A stretch of DNA of 64,000 bases from Pyxicephalus adspersus (GCF_032062135.1 NC_092863.1:18578872-18642871); one strand, 5' to 3'. Positions 11,655 to 24,173 are shown, numbered from the stretch's first letter. The notes: generated from the letters alone by a model not told the origin. A program made the numbers and translations.

Positions 11655-12080
11655 AAAGATTTTATACCATGTTGGGAAATATGTAACATAGTGTGTTTAG
11701 GCATTACTGAAATATATGTTGTCCTGTTTTATGATGTGCAATAAAACTGTGGACATTGTTAACATGCACGTATGTGCAAGTGTCCTGTACTGTCTATCAT
11801 TTACATTCACATGTATTCCATGCTGCTGAAATAATATTAGTGTGGCAAAACTGTGTAAATCTATAAAATATATGGCCAGAAATACAAATCGTTTGGCAAG
11901 TAAGCAGCTCCTATATATCTATATTATATTTAGATCTTAGCTTGGAGTTCAGCTTTAAGCTGCGTACATTTGGGATATACTGATCTAGCAGTGACCTCAC
12001 TTTGCATGGGATGAATCTGAGGCCACAACTAGTATCATCAAGGAGAGCTGTTCACTGGAAGCTGAAACAACCAGGAGTAA
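11655..12080. other. Spacer of the inverted duplication
   Basis: About 425 bp of AT-rich sequence between the two inverted arms. A GGAGTTCAGCTTTAAG terminus at 11944-11959 resembles the end of the TTTAAAG family seen at 18001 and 30201. Nothing else is recognised. Confidence 0.5.
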
Positions 12081-12336
12081 AGCCAGGTACACACTTCCAA
12101 TGGTTCTCGCACGATAATCGGCTCAGGGCCGATATAGGGCAAGAAACTGGAGTGTGTACAGCGCATGTCGTTCATCGTCCAAATGACCATCCTGGCGGAT
12201 CCACAGACGATGAGCCACGAACGTTTGTAATGGAAGTGAAGGTGGAGAGAGAGCAGTGGGGTGCTGCCCTGTCGTTCTCCCCCTTCCCTCGGGAAAGATC
12301 CTTTCCAACGACTATAATTGGAAGTGTGTATACGCC
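12081..12336 (+). mobile_element. PIF/Harbinger-like MITE, subfamily I, internally deleted
   Basis: The left end AGCCAGGTACACACTTCCAA and the right end AATTGGAAGTGTGTATACGCC are inverted repeats, with TAA before and TTA after (12337-12339). The interior jumps from CTGTCGTTCTCCCCC straight to GAAAGATCCTTTCCAACG, missing about 80 bp present in the copy at 8774. It is the partner of 11289-11654 in the inverted duplication. Confidence 0.75.
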
Positions 12337-12505
12337 TTAAATTAGGTTTTATTCTAGTTCTATCAACCTTAGTAGAAGTGAGCAATTTACCCCTGAGGGA
12401 GGAGGATCTGTTATAAAAAACTTTTTTTTAAGATTAATAGAATATTGCATTATTATAACAATTTATTAACAACTTTAACAAAATAGATGTATTATTGATG
12501 TATCA
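12337..12505 (-). repeat. Right arm of an inverted duplication
   Basis: Reverse complement of 11144-11288, with AGTAGAAGTGAGCAATTTAC and ATAACAATTTATTAACAAC among the long exact matches. Small differences and a short insertion after the GATCTG segment show that the duplication is not recent. Confidence 0.75.
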
Positions 12506-14262
12506 TAAAATTGTAATCTTAATACTAATTATATAATTTTGTATAAATGTATTTATTAATGGCTTTACCTGCTCTGCATAAATTCCGGATGTTATCTGAT
12601 TAGTTGCTCTGGGCCAGTTCATATCAGTTTTACAAATTGCTACTCATACCATAAATGCTTTGTTTAACTTCTTGCAACCACAAAGAAAACCTTTCACTCA
12701 CCAGCAATATATTTGCAGATGTCCATCTAGGTACTTTCTAATGATATTTCTAGGAACAAACACCACACTATTGCATCATCCATGCATTTGTTTTATTATT
12801 TGTACAGCACATTTTTGCTTCACAATAACAGATAGCTGTATTTTTCTTTTTTAAACTCTAGGGTACACTTACACATTCAACACAAACACCTTAGACAATC
12901 TGCTGTCAATGTTCCAAGCCTTACCACATTACTTGTCAGAAATGGTCTGCATTCTATCAGTTGGGAAAACTAAGTTTGTATTATAAGGATTCTATGCCTT
13001 TGCCTTGTAAACACCTCTTACATTTGAATAACACATTAAAAGCACACATATAAAGCTGTCAGGATCTGCTGTCAATGTAAAAAATGGAGGTTCTGATGAG
13101 CATGCTTGATTTAAGCAGCAATTTCTTTAATGATCAGACATGTGGTTAACCACAGCATTCTGTTGCAGGCTCAAATGCTCCTATTAAAGTGTTTAATTCG
13201 AATAGGAGCACTTGGAAACCATTTTGTGCACATATCTGCACACAACTGAGGTGGATAATGGTATGGTTCCAGAAAACAAGAAATTGTATTTAGCTGTATG
13301 GTTGCTTTTGATCCTTTGGTGGAACAACTATACCAAAGCTACAATCGTGCACATTGCATTGACCTGTGGTGCAGTTTGCTGCTCCCAGGTGTACAGAAGC
13401 AGTTTGCTTACCTGGCCAACTATGCAATTTTTTACTACAATTATGAAAGCGTCCATTTTTTAAAAATATAAACAACCATTGATACATTGTAATTAGATGA
13501 AGCATTCATAAGCTAACGGCATTGTATATTTCCTCCTAGAAGCTTCATTCTCACCTTCAATTTACAGGTTAACATTTCTTGGCAAAATACCCCATGTTGA
13601 TGGTATGTAAATGTATGTCTTCCATAAGTCATAATGTTAGGAATGAAGCTTGGTGCTTAACGCTTATCATAATTGAATGTCTAATGGCTGAAAAGGATAA
13701 TCAGGAATCCAAACAAATCAGAAAAGATGATGGTGCTACCAGCGGATGGATTGATGAGTGACGCAAGACACAGTTCAACCCTGTCAACACTGAAGAATGG
13801 TAATAAGCAAGATAAGTCCGACATCATGAAAGCATTCCTTGCATACTTGACCATTATGTCACCAGCATGTGGATGTTGTAGAATCGTAAAATTAATATTA
13901 TTAGTATAGTATGGAGAAAATATACTGATATTCACAAGATCACATAAAAAAGCTTGCTATCACATGTGTTGAAAATCCAAAGAAAATGGAGAAAAAGTTC
14001 ACTTTAAAGCCTTCTTCCATCTCAGCATCTTAATTTTACCTTCCCTTTGCTATCTCATCATTTTATTTACACTGTGGAGAAAAGAGAAGAAGCCTTGTGC
14101 AACTTGTTAAGGGTTTAGGACTGTTTTCCTACCGCCATGTGACAGTGCTAGGCCAAAAACCATACACCAACAGTATCTCATGATCTATTATACTGGTAAT
14201 TTATTTTGTTCCTGGTAAATAAATTAACCAGGAAAGTTATGGGAAGGTGCAAAAAGGTGCTA
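12506..14262. other. Noncoding stretch with one small hairpin
   Basis: No gene seen. A short stem, TGCTCCTATT (13178-13187) against AATAGGAGCA (13202-13211), closes a loop of about 14 nt. It is too short to call as an RNA gene. Confidence 0.5.
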
Positions 14263-14352
14263 GAATGGCGTTTCTTAATCAGGATTCCTTAGGAACTTTA
14301 GGGTTCCTCCAGAGATAACTAGATGTTCTATGAGCAATAAGCAGGTTGTGCC
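14263..14352 (+). mobile_element. Remnant of TTCTCAACC-family hAT element
   Basis: GTTTCTTAATCAGGATTCC followed by AGGGTTCCTCCAGAGATAAC and a TGAGCAATAAGCAGG tract matches the left part of this family. The copy breaks off shortly before the hAT element at 14373. Confidence 0.5.
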
Positions 14353-14372
14353 CCATTTTGATAAGTTTAAGT

Positions 14373-14583
14373 CAGTGGTCCCCAACCTTTTACCGCTTGT
14401 GGACCACTGAATCTACAGACTGGGTCTACGGAAGAAACTTCCCCCTGAGTGATTCTCATAATGCCAGAACCTGCCCACTCTCCCATCCCAAGTCTGATCC
14501 TGTGATGGGAGGGTGGGAAGGTTGTCTTCAGAGACTCCCCAGAGCCACCGTCCACCTGTCAGATGGGCAGTTGGGGACCCCTG
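14373..14583 (+). mobile_element. Nonautonomous hAT element, CAGTGGTCSCCAACC family
   Basis: It starts CAGTGGTCCCCAACC and ends GTTGGGGACCCCTG. The 8-bp flanks GTTTAAGT (14365-14372) and GTTTAGGT (14584-14591) agree at 7 of 8. It contains the shared GGAAGAAACTTCCCCC block. Only 211 bp, so it carries an internal deletion relative to 9717-10067. Confidence 0.85.
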
Positions 14584-14639
14584 GTTTAGGTTACCTATGG
14601 TCTTTTTGGCTATCTGTAAATGTGACATTCCACTCTGTA

Positions 14640-14830
14640 GCCACAACACTAAACATACATACGTGAACACTATACATACAGCGTTGTTCTGTTCTATGAA
14701 GACGGGAGGTGAGAAGACGGGCAAGCAGCACCCTGCAGTGCTCTCCCCCATAGAAAGATACAGAAGTCATTTAATCACCAGAGTGGATTGATGAACAGCA
14801 TGAATAATATGGTGTGTGTACATAGCTTAA
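14640..14830 (-). mobile_element. Decayed subfamily I MITE
   Basis: It shares the ACATACAGC.TTGTTCTGTTCTATG segment with 11289-11654 in the same orientation and ends GTGTGTACATAGCTTAAG, a diverged terminus with a TTAA-like flank. Much of the body has changed. Confidence 0.45.
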
Positions 14831-15244
14831 GACTGAAGGGAATGCACTGCTTTTTTCCCAGGAACGATTCAAGACAAAAGTAAATCTTTTGGGCTACTAA
14901 ATAGGGACAATTAACATATCCAGATGTTCCTTCCTTATAACATAGTACATTTTCACTATTTCGTTTCATGCCCTATTTACAGTTTTTGCCTAAAGGTCTG
15001 ACCACCAATATTATACTGGCCTGTTATTGGTGGCCAGAGCTGGGAAGGTTATCATGCTAGGGACGGAATATTTTCCTGGATGTGCACCTATCGACCAGTG
15101 TATAGCCAGCATAAGTCTGGAGAAGTGTGCATTTAGTTGTTGCAGTGGTGTTACTGGTTGGCATATGTTCACCTCTTGTATTTTTCCCTTAAACTCTACA
15201 TATCATTTGTTGTAACGAGCATTATACATCCATTTTATTCATTT

Positions 15245-15323
15245 TGGTTTTTCTGGATCACCAAGGTTCACCCACGATAGTTTGTCTTCTCTAGTCTTGG
15301 AGAGCTTTGATAAATCAGGCCCC
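15245..15323. repeat. One arm of a foldback repeat
   Basis: TCTGGATCACCAAGGTTCAC through GTCTTGGAGAGCTTTGATAA and ATCAGGCCC equals the right arm of the family at 36054. The left arm is missing. Confidence 0.6.
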
Positions 15324-15394
15324 TTGTACCTTGGTTACATAATAAGTTGATTTTATGAAAACAATATGCTGCCTACAGTTTGAATCCATTAGGA

Positions 15395-15800
15395 TTTAAA
15401 GTGGAAGTAACCCCCCCCCAAAAAAAAAATGCATTTACCTTTTATCCCACAGATCAGTCTATCCGTCGGGAGGTTTCTTCCGTCGGGTCCTACATTGACC
15501 CGTATCTATCTTCGGGCCAGTGCCGACATCTTTTCTTCCGGGTTCTTCTTCCTGCGTCACTCAATGTCACACTGCACAGGCGCGTGTTCGGGTGACGTAG
15601 AATGGGAACAAAATTGCCGATCTCACTGCGCATTCGTGAGGTTGGCAATTTTTTTTCTACTGATGAAAGGGCTCCTTCTGCCCATGTCCGAGATCAGGGC
15701 ATGAGCAAAAGGAGCAGCCAAGAGCCTGTGTGACATAGGTATCCCGGGAGGCTTTGCGCTCCCATTATTTTGTTCAGTTACTAGTCTGCTGTAACTTTTA
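15395..15800 (+). repeat. CpG-rich repeat starting TTTAAAGTGGAAGTAA
   Basis: Unlike its surroundings this block is rich in C, G and CpG (CCGTCGGG, GACGTAG, GCGCGTG). It opens with TTTAAAGTGGAAGTAACCCC, similar to the termini of the elements at 18001 and 30201, and has mononucleotide C and A runs at 15411-15429. The right end near CTGTAACTTTTAAG is only roughly complementary, so its limits are approximate. The two open frames in it are compositional. Confidence 0.45.
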
Positions 15801-16644
15801 AGTAGTTCTGATAGATTTGATCTTCAATAAAAAAAAAATAATAGTAGCAAAATATCAAATAAACAAATCTCTTTCTGCTGCCATATCTTTGCATGAATTT
15901 TCTGTGCCCAACTTCTTCATAGATTGTAATCTTCGCCTAATGTATATCAAATATCCTACAGGGAAGATGCATCTAATTGCCAGCAGACAGCCACATGTAA
16001 TTACTCACACCTAGTAATAACTAATATGCATATATATATTACAGAAAAAATAATTACATATCACTATCTGCCTTTCTGGTTATTTAATACATTCAATAAA
16101 AATTGAAGCCAGATCTAAAGGAAGTGGCAACCTTTACAGCCAGTGCTTAATGCCAACTACATGTCTTTTCCTCATTGCTGACTCATTTTATTAGCACAGT
16201 CAGGAGGATAGAAATGTCTGTAGTTGAGAATTCTTATAGCAGGCAGATCTGATTGCAATGAAACACACTGACCTAAGTGATTTTGATACAGTGTTGAATC
16301 ATACATTGTAATTACTTTATAATTAGATTTACAAGCAATGGTTTTATCACCAAACCACATCAGATCGTGTCAGACCAGTTCAGCAATTATTAGGTCATCA
16401 TTAAATAGTTGTGGCAGACCTTTAGACTCTGTAAAGGAAATTAATTTACACTTTGAATATACTTGTGAAAAAAAAGGGGAGCAAGTTAAAATGAACACAG
16501 GTAGAATCTGATTTTTTTCGACTTCTATAAAATTGGAAAACTGTGTGGCTCCTTATTAAGAGTAACTTTTTAAAAGGCAGTATTGTCCATAGAATATAAG
16601 AATAAAATAATTAGACAAAAAAAGAGAAATCTGTTTTTAGAGAG
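15801..16644. other. Noncoding stretch, no feature seen
   Basis: AT-rich sequence without recognised repeats or exon-like intervals. Confidence 0.55.
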
Positions 16645-16821
16645 GTCAAATCATATTATTAAAGCTCTCCAAGATTACAGAAGAACAACTATTATGGGTG
16701 ATCCAGCAAACCAGGAATGGAATTCCTAAAAATCAATTGCAAAAGTTTTCAATCCTAGACCAGATCCATTTGTTTTATCATCCAGGTTCTCCTTTTTGAA
16801 GAGCTTTAAAAAAAATCAGGT
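16645..16821. repeat. Foldback repeat
   Basis: The left arm has ATTAAAGCTCTCCAAGATTA and GGGTGATCCAGCAAACCAGG; the right arm has TCATCCAGGTTCTC and GAGCTTTAAAAAAAATCAGG. The two arms are partly complementary, as in the better copies at 36054 and 40341. Confidence 0.65.
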
Positions 16822-18000
16822 CTGCTGTGTACCTAGATTTTTTTTATTTATGGACAATTCTTGGCTTCAACACCATCTTCCATGCCCTATGGCTTTTTAT
16901 TCTGCACTTCGAGACTGCCAATTTTTGAGACTACTGTCAATGATATTAGTCTCAACTCTGACATATCTGAACTCTGCCTGACCTTAGTTTGCTGCCTATC
17001 TCACTAAACCCCCAGCCCATATACTATGACACTCAAACAGGAGAGACTGGCTATTATTTGCCTCCGTAACAGTATTTCCACCTTCCACATGATTAGTCAT
17101 TTCAGCTGGAGAGTAGAAGATGATGGAAATTAATTTAAAGAGGATTATAAAATATTAAACATAACACAATTTAAAAAGCATTTCTAGGCAGCAAGTAAAA
17201 GCTCTCAATAAGCTACTCATGCTACCCAGAAAAACTGTTAGGGTGATAGAAATCAGAAATTTTGCTCAGTTTGACTTAAAGTGGATGTAAACATTAACAA
17301 TGAACTTTTCTTGTTTGCTCTACTTTTGGTATGTTAAACATTCCATTTAGTTAAATCTGTTTTATATGTGCAAAAAAATACGTGTTGATCTTGTCAGAGC
17401 TGTCCAGTGTGCTCTCCACACTTTCTGGGTCTGTTTAGCTCTTTCAGTTCTACAAAATAAATAACTTTTATTTTGCAGAGGTGTTGGAGAGTGTGGGAAG
17501 GGGTAAGTAGCCTAGCAAAAGACACGGTCCACAAAGCCCACAGTAAGATATAACACATGCAAAGTAAAAACCTACTATACCAACAATATTTAAAAAAAGA
17601 ATTAATGGTCTAGAAACATCTTTCATAGAAAAAAAATAATTTAGTAGTTTTAGGAAGTCATCACTTTTGGATGAGCTTACTGCCCATATCCCGGGGGACA
17701 TGTGACATAAAGAACAACAGGGAAAGTTGGCTGTTGGCTGTTGGCAAAGGTGGCAATGGAACTACATGTGTTGGCATGGCATCCTCCAACCAGTTAGCTA
17801 AGAACCAAAAACAGATCACTCTAGTGCAAATCTGCTTTGGCGTGATCGAAAAGCTGTAGGAATTCATTGTGGCCACTTATTGCTAATAAATATGGGTCCA
17901 TATGTACAAAAACCTATACAAGAGTCTTATTGAAAGGGAATACTTTGCTTATCCGTTACGCTTTAAAAGTGTAGATCAACCTGTCCTGTACTAGCTGGGT
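16822..18000. other. Noncoding stretch
   Basis: Mostly featureless. TTAAAGTGGATGTAAACATT at 17277-17296 resembles one terminus of the TTTAAAG family, but no partner end is clear. Confidence 0.5.
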
Positions 18001-18161
18001 CTTTAAACTAAAACTAAAAGTCAAAAAATTGCAAACAGGCAGACTCTTTATTGCAGATGCTCGTGGCCAGCTCATTGTATAACCCTGGCATAGCTGACTG
18101 CCGGAAATGAAAGATCTCCTCGGCAAAGGAACAAGTTGAGTTTAGTTCTGCTTTAAAGTAA
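18001..18161. mobile_element. Short MITE with TTTAAAG ends
   Basis: The left CTTTAAACTAAAACTAAAAG and the right GAGTTTAGTTCTGCTTTAAAG are inverted repeats when one is complemented (CTTTAAAGCAGAACTAAACTC). About 160 bp, noncoding. The superfamily is uncertain; the TAA inside the ends would suit a Harbinger-like element. Confidence 0.55.
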
Positions 18162-18783
18162 TAAAACAATAGTAAATGTGCACATGCTCAGAAATGTACT
18201 GGATATTTTGTTGTTTTTTTTAATAAATACTCTTTAATATGTTGAAGGGTCCCTAAAACCTGCCATGCAAATATTAATAACAGACTCTATGGTTGATGCC
18301 TTACCCCCCATACTTTGCGCATTTTGTCATTAAGGCTATATGCATTTGGTGTGCGACATGAAAGTCTCTAGTTGGATGATACTGTTGAGCACCCCAGCTT
18401 TGGGAGTACACAGGCACCCTGAAGATAAAAAGTTGGGGAAAACATCCTGCTAAATGTACCTGTGATTCCACTATAAGGTGAGAATAAAACAGTGAGTAAA
18501 CAGGTCTATTTAAGATCAGCCTGACCTGATCTAAACTTATCTAAGGTAACCACAGTGCTAAGTGCAGACACCTTCTGTCCACTAAGAAATATAAAAAGCC
18601 ATTGATAAAATGGAATGGGTGGGTGCTGTTGAAATGCAGCCAGAACAAGTACATTTATTCTAATAAATGAGAAGTGTACAACAGGCTGGTATAAAATCTA
18701 TGGTATCTATTTATAAATAACCAATATTAAAATATATAATTAGTATTTATTCAAAAACTTGTGTAATACCTGAATTTGACATG

Positions 18784-18848
18784 TTATCGAATTATCGGTC
18801 GTTAATCGTATGCTTCCAATGACAATTATTGCACGTGTGTACGTAGCC
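18784..18848 (+). mobile_element. Right end of a subfamily II MITE
   Basis: TTATCGAATTATCGGTCG.. through AATTATTGCACGTGTG and TACGTAGCC matches the last 65 bp of 5849-6261. The rest is absent. Confidence 0.55.
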
Positions 18849-19316
18849 TATCCAGGAGATGGAGGGGCAATACTGGGGTCTAACCATGTGTACTACAAGC
18901 ACATGTGCCAACAATGATCATGGTAACAGGAGAAAGAGAAGAATGAGAAGATTAATGAGCTCATTGATGTGCTGTTGCTCCAACTAGAAAGCTGGAGACA
19001 GGTAAGTGACCAAGCTCTATTCTTTTATTGAAGTCAAGTCACCAAAAGGGGCTCTGCTGTTTGGCAAGGTTGTGTAAATCTCATTAAAAATACATTTTTT
19101 ATCACACAACTACACTAGTAGCATGGCAATGGCATAGATACCCTACTACTTTTAGGTTTAGCAAACATACTCAGATCTGTTGCTGAGTTTGATATCACCC
19201 AACCAATCCAATCAATTTTCCAGAGTTTTCCAAGATTAGATTCACAACTGATCCGAACTCCAAAAAACTTCTCTTACAATCAGTCACCTGATAAAAATCT
19301 GATCATGCTCTTTCTA
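18849..19316. other. Noncoding stretch with an exon-like interval
   Basis: At 18933-19004 (plus) a 72-nt open interval ends in CAG with a strong GTAAGT donor. The upstream ..GGTAACAG lacks a pyrimidine tract, so I do not call it an exon. Confidence 0.4.
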
Positions 19317-19317
19317 G

Positions 19318-19366
<49 letters not shown>
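19317..19366 (+). repeat. (GATA)n microsatellite
   Basis: About twelve uninterrupted tetranucleotide units, read directly. Such tracts are often length-variable. Confidence 0.95.
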
Positions 19367-19367
<1 letters not shown>

Positions 19368-21214
19368 TAGGCTGAAAATGTTCTCATTGCTTATCTCAGC
19401 TGTGCGTCCCCTCCACTGAAACTTAAAATCCAACCTAAGGGGGAAGATGGAACTGGAAACTCCGATGATGATGAAATCTTTCTGTGGAAGTCTTCAGGAT
19501 ATACAGTATCAGGAATTTTTGGATGGAATATATCTTTCATTATGTACAAATGTACAAAAGTATGTACAAAAGTATTATTAGGTAATAACTTTTTATGGTA
19601 CCCTGAACCAGCAAAAGTGGAAGCATGATGTGGCAAAGTTGGAGGCTGTAGTGGATTCTCCTGCTACTTGCAGTTTATCTAAATCATCTGCTCAGAAATA
19701 AATCTTCCTCTGACTACCAAATTATAATGAAAAAATTATTTTGAGTAATAGCATAATTAATGTTTAAAATTTCGGCTTGAGAAAAAATAATGACAGGGTG
19801 GTCAGAGATGAAGACATCATCTGATCTCTACAGAATGCCTTCCGAACTCCGAACAGTTCCATCAGATTTTCTTTCCTTGGAAGAATAGATATTAGGGGCC
19901 CTTTCACCCCCATGGTATAATACCGCATGATTGGCAGCTACAAGGAGCAGAGTCAACTGCTGCTGTGCATCCTAAATTGACAAAAACTGCATCACGGGTA
20001 ATCGGATTTGCATGCATCTGCACCAACCACCACAAGGCTAAAAGTGAGCACAGTCACATGCAAAAAGCCATCAGATCTCCTTGTTATTTTTTTTTAACTT
20101 TTTTTTATGTTGCATCACAACACACACCGATATGGGACGCTACATGTTAATTGTTGTAGCTATCAATCATTCGCATGGCCATGATGCTACGTGACATTGC
20201 ACATTTTTTATTGACGCATATTTCCTTTTATTTCTTGGTTTTTGCCGGCAAAATCAGATGAGATGAAGTCTGATTGATCATTGAATGTCATCATCACACG
20301 AAAGACCTCTATTGCAATGATCTGGTGTTGCAATAGGAAGGTAGAGTACAGCTCAGTCTGTGCTCCAAATTGACTTGCTCTTCTACACGTATTCAAAATA
20401 AATGCCAGTGACATCAAGGATGGCGTCACTTGGATTTCCCATACTACTATGAAGCATTGTATCCACATTGTGCTGCAGGTTGCACTTTAGATTTCTGAAT
20501 AACAGGACTAAAAGGTCAGGATCTGATCAAACTAGCTCCAAGATTAGCATTAGATCCCTGCTGACACGGAGAGCTAGCTATCCCAAGGCTAAACCTGCCT
20601 TTTCCAATATACAACCTTACGTCCTTCATTTGGAAAGTAATTCCACATTTGAAAACATACATATGAACTATTTCTCTTTAAATGTCCTTGGTTTTGGCTC
20701 TGATGTTCAGACCCCCCACTCCAAAAAGGGGCTCAGAGGGATGTACAGAGAAAGTCCATATTTCATCTCCTTATGAGTGGTCCCCAGCAGCCTCTTCCAT
20801 AAGCCACCCAGCACCGTGCTTGCAAGCACAGTCATTATCTCCCACAATACAGGTTAAATAGGCAATATAGGCAAGGACTCCAAAGTTTCTACCACAACTT
20901 AAAAGTCTGGATGGAAGAGGAACCACACTACCCATTAGGGAGGTAAATACATTTTCTCTTTGCATCTCCCCAGACATAAATAAAAATATAACCCTTGCAG
21001 TAGTGATAACCTGTAAACTTTTGTAGTTCAGTTAAGGTTCACTCAACTAAACCTTATATCCAGGTTCTAAATGTGTTTGATTAACCCCTCTGAGACCATG
21101 AACCATCAGCTATAGTTCTACATGCAAAGAGTATTGTTTCCAGATATCGATATGACCATATTCTCAATGTGACCAAGTGATCACTTACAATACAGTATAA
21201 AGGTCTCTGAAAAG
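19367..21214. other. Noncoding stretch, no feature seen
   Basis: Several short open frames without splice context. No repeat recognised. Confidence 0.5.
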
Positions 21215-21248
21215 CCCCTGAGGAAGCTGTTTGGTGAAACGCGTGGGG
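21215..21248 (+). repeat. Structured CTGANGA..GAAACGCGT motif, copy 1
   Basis: CCCCTGAGGAAG, a short variable segment, then GTGAAACGCGTGGGG. The outer CCC/GGG can pair. The CTGANGA and GAAA parts are exactly those of the hammerhead core, but the base after the last U is G, which hammerheads do not favour for cleavage. It lies in unclassified, probably repetitive DNA. Confidence 0.45.
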
Positions 21249-21689
21249 AGTAAGACAGTAATAGAATCTTATGATCACTTCTAAATCTGGAATTGGTGTA
21301 AAACCTATCTGTACTACTATTTTTTTATACATTACAATCTTTTTTGCAATGTAAATTTCATGGTTCTACATTTGATGGCTGTACAATATAATTTACTTAT
21401 TTGAAGTAAAAATAACAATACGGTTAAAAGCCCTCTTTTTCCTTTCATTCGTTCTCTAATTTCATAAGACTAGGGCTGGCATTGATGATAACTGAATGAA
21501 GTGTATGGGAAAAACTCATCTCTCTCTTTCTAACTGAACCTAGTAAAATAATATTATTACCTTTATATTTTTATATATATAAATGGGGGTAAGCTGTTTA
21601 GAAGTTAGTGGCCAGTGAAATGAATGCCCTCTTCAGTGATGGCTACAATACTAGCTTTATAAAAAACTAAAAACAACATTAGAGCTATG

Positions 21690-21802
21690 ATTTTGGCTCT
21701 AGATCTATGCAGGCATCATCAAACGGGAGGTAAATCAGTCACAGTTTAAGGAACCCAATGCAACCTCTGGGGTTCCACAGGTCCCTGGCTGAGAATTCCT
21801 GA
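21690..21802 (-). mobile_element. TTCTCAACC-family hAT remnant
   Basis: On the minus strand: CAGGAATTCTCAGCCAGGG, then GGAACCCCAGAGGTTGCATT and GTTCCTTAAACTGTG. It follows the same order as the copies at 4436 and 43027. The left boundary is approximate. Confidence 0.55.
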
Positions 21803-21987
21803 TCTAAACTAAAAGTCCATTGTACACTACCCCATTCAAAGGGTGACAACGCTGTAGTGATTTCACTGCAGGAAGTAAAAGATCAATGGATCTACAGTCA
21901 GGATCAATAAGTAACTCAGAAAAGTATATCATTTTATTTCTGTCCATTCTTTAGGCAGGGATGCTAATTACAATACCTGACATAGAA

Positions 21988-22006
21988 ATGACCACTAGAG
22001 GGAACG
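21988..22006 (+). promoter_or_regulatory. CTCF-like motif, forward
   Basis: ATGACCACTAGAGGGAACG matches the core CCASYAG-RGGG of the vertebrate CTCF motif at most positions. Sequence match only; similar strings also occur inside frog repeats. Confidence 0.3.
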
Positions 22007-23188
22007 TTTACAAATATGTGTGTGAATCACAATAAACAAAAATAAAAAAATCAGTCATGTTAAACTATGATCGGTAAATTTTACTATACGTAATCAAAGT
22101 ATCCTATAAAAGAACAAAACTTTAATCTCCTTAACAATGTTAGGCTTTTTCAGAATCTGCCAAGGAGGGAACATATTAAAAGATATTGTGTACCTTTTAA
22201 ACTTTTCTGTTGCCTATTAAGTGCATTTCATTAACACTTAGGAACTAATCTTTAAATTGTCATTGATTGTGGGGAAAATAAGCCATGGGATCAGAACAAT
22301 CTCTTACAACAAATTCTAGGAGGAATGTGAGGAAGGGAAGACAGGCAGGAATGAATCTCAGGAGATTAGAGGAATAAGAGCACACAGACAGTGTAAGAGG
22401 TCACCTTAGAATATGGAATTAAAACTTTAGTACAAAGTGCCCCTGGGGTAAATTAAAGACTGTCAGCACTACTATAGTCACATTCCCATGTATATCCTAT
22501 ATATGATTTTTTTCGCAGAATTCTACAAACCTATTTGAAACACAATTAGTGAGTTTTTTTATTTTTTCATTTAATAGAGTAGGAGGGTTAAAGCTGACAT
22601 GTTTTATTCACCAGCTGTGTCTCAGGGAGATTTTCCTTCACTTCCTTTCCCATGGAATCATCAGGAAGTCACAAGATATCTTTCCAATGTGCATAATATC
22701 CCTTTTGATGGGAACAAGTGTCAAGTGCCCACTGGAAGATTTTTTCAGTATTCTCGTTCCTAATATTGGAATTTACCCTCATTTTTAATCCCAGTATTGA
22801 TGTATAAAGCTACAAAAAAAAAAGTTTTGCCTTTATATTTTAATGCAATTGATAGCTTTACTATTTTTTTCTTTTATATATGTATATAAATACAAACCCT
22901 TTGCCAGTGACTGCTCCTTTTTATTTTACTCTGGAGGTTGTTCAAGTCAAGTCAAGCACCTAATGGTATGGTATTGTGATAAAGCCACCCCAGGGCTGGG
23001 TCTATGGCGGCCTGGGCTCAGGGAAAGTGGCTTGAATAACACTGGCTTCTACTCAGTCCAGAAGACCGGGAACAAATAGTGGTAAAAGTAATTACGGCAG
23101 ATGACAGTTCCCAATTCAAGCTTGATATTCCCCCCAAAAAAACTGTTTTACTTGTTTAAACTTTGCTTTACATGCTTAGCCATAGCTA

Positions 23189-23189
<1 letters not shown>
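22007..23189. other. Noncoding stretch, no feature seen
   Basis: No repeat or exon recognised. Confidence 0.5.
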
Positions 23190-23227
<38 letters not shown>

Positions 23228-23289
23228 ATTAATAATAAACAGGATTTATATACCGCCAACATATTACGCAGCGCTGTAGATTAAATAGC
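23190..23289 (-). repeat. SINE-type 3' tail with (ATT)n microsatellite
   Basis: About 45 bp of ATT repeats, then AATAATAAACAGGATTTATA and ACATATTACGCAGCGCTGTA. On the minus strand this is the end of a repeat whose body reads TACAGCGCTGCGTAATATGT followed by TATAAATCCTG and an (AAT)n tail. The same tail is at 46343, and a diverged one at 37488. Confidence 0.8.
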
Positions 23290-23640
23290 TATACCATCAT
23301 TTTGTTTGGCTTTGTGCCTATGATAACTAATATACAAATTATATCACAGGCATCAGTTACAGAAATGTTAGTACTGGGAAATCTATTTAAACAATTCATT
23401 TTTGCATCCTTCACTGATTACCTATATACAAAATGGATGTAATGATTGCATATGTTGCGGTGTGTTATTAGTGATCATTATGCAGATGGGAATATAATTT
23501 GTTCCTCTTGGCAATCAATAGGTCTGCCAACCATGGTGCCAACATCATCATCATGCCTTATTTGTTGTTAGTAAGCCGTCCTGAACTGAGGATCTCCAGT
23601 TATGCCAGAACTAGAGGTTTCTATTGTAGCTAGAAGAACA

Positions 23641-23663
23641 GGCTATTCTGAGACTTGTAGTTC
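23641..23663 (-). promoter_or_regulatory. ZNF143/SBS-like motif
   Basis: The minus strand reads GAACTACAAGTCTCAGAATA, close to the ACTACAANTCCCAGCATGC consensus bound by ZNF143. Three such sites lie within 5.2 kb (also 24174 and 28774). Confidence 0.3.
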
Positions 23664-24173
23664 CACTGGAGCTGGAGAGCAGAAACCAGCACACTGTAAT
23701 CTGTTTAATATTAAGCAGATCAGACCGAACGTACTGTATGCATGTTTTATCTTTAAGTGTTATTCTACTTCCGCTATAAACATTTTTTTAAATAAAATGA
23801 TTTTGATGATGATTTTCTCACATATATAGCCTAACACTCTAACTCTAGCGTAGTTAAACTTTACTCATAGCCCTTCACTGCCATTAACTTGGATCTGCCT
23901 GTATTTTACAGTCTGACCTCACTCTCTGTAATGTAATCATCCAAAAGCAAGTCAAGACTTCATAACCAGGTATCTGTTTTATAAAGTTCACTTATATAAC
24001 AAGTTTTAATTATTAAAAATACTCTGATTACTTCCAACATCAACAATGAACATTTCATAGCAGGCAGAATAACAAGAAGCAAAACTTATCAGGCTGCATT
24101 GGGTTTCCACAGACAATGACGTTTTAGTAAATAAAGTCTCCGCATGGACAGCTCAAGGTTTTAGAATGCTGTT
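23664..24173. other. Noncoding stretch, no feature seen
   Basis: Nothing recognised. Confidence 0.5.

Noticed and set aside
18933..19004. Open 72-nt interval with a strong GTAAGT donor on the plus strand
   Set aside because: The acceptor side has no pyrimidine tract, no partner exon is visible, and the surroundings look like a dispersed repeat.
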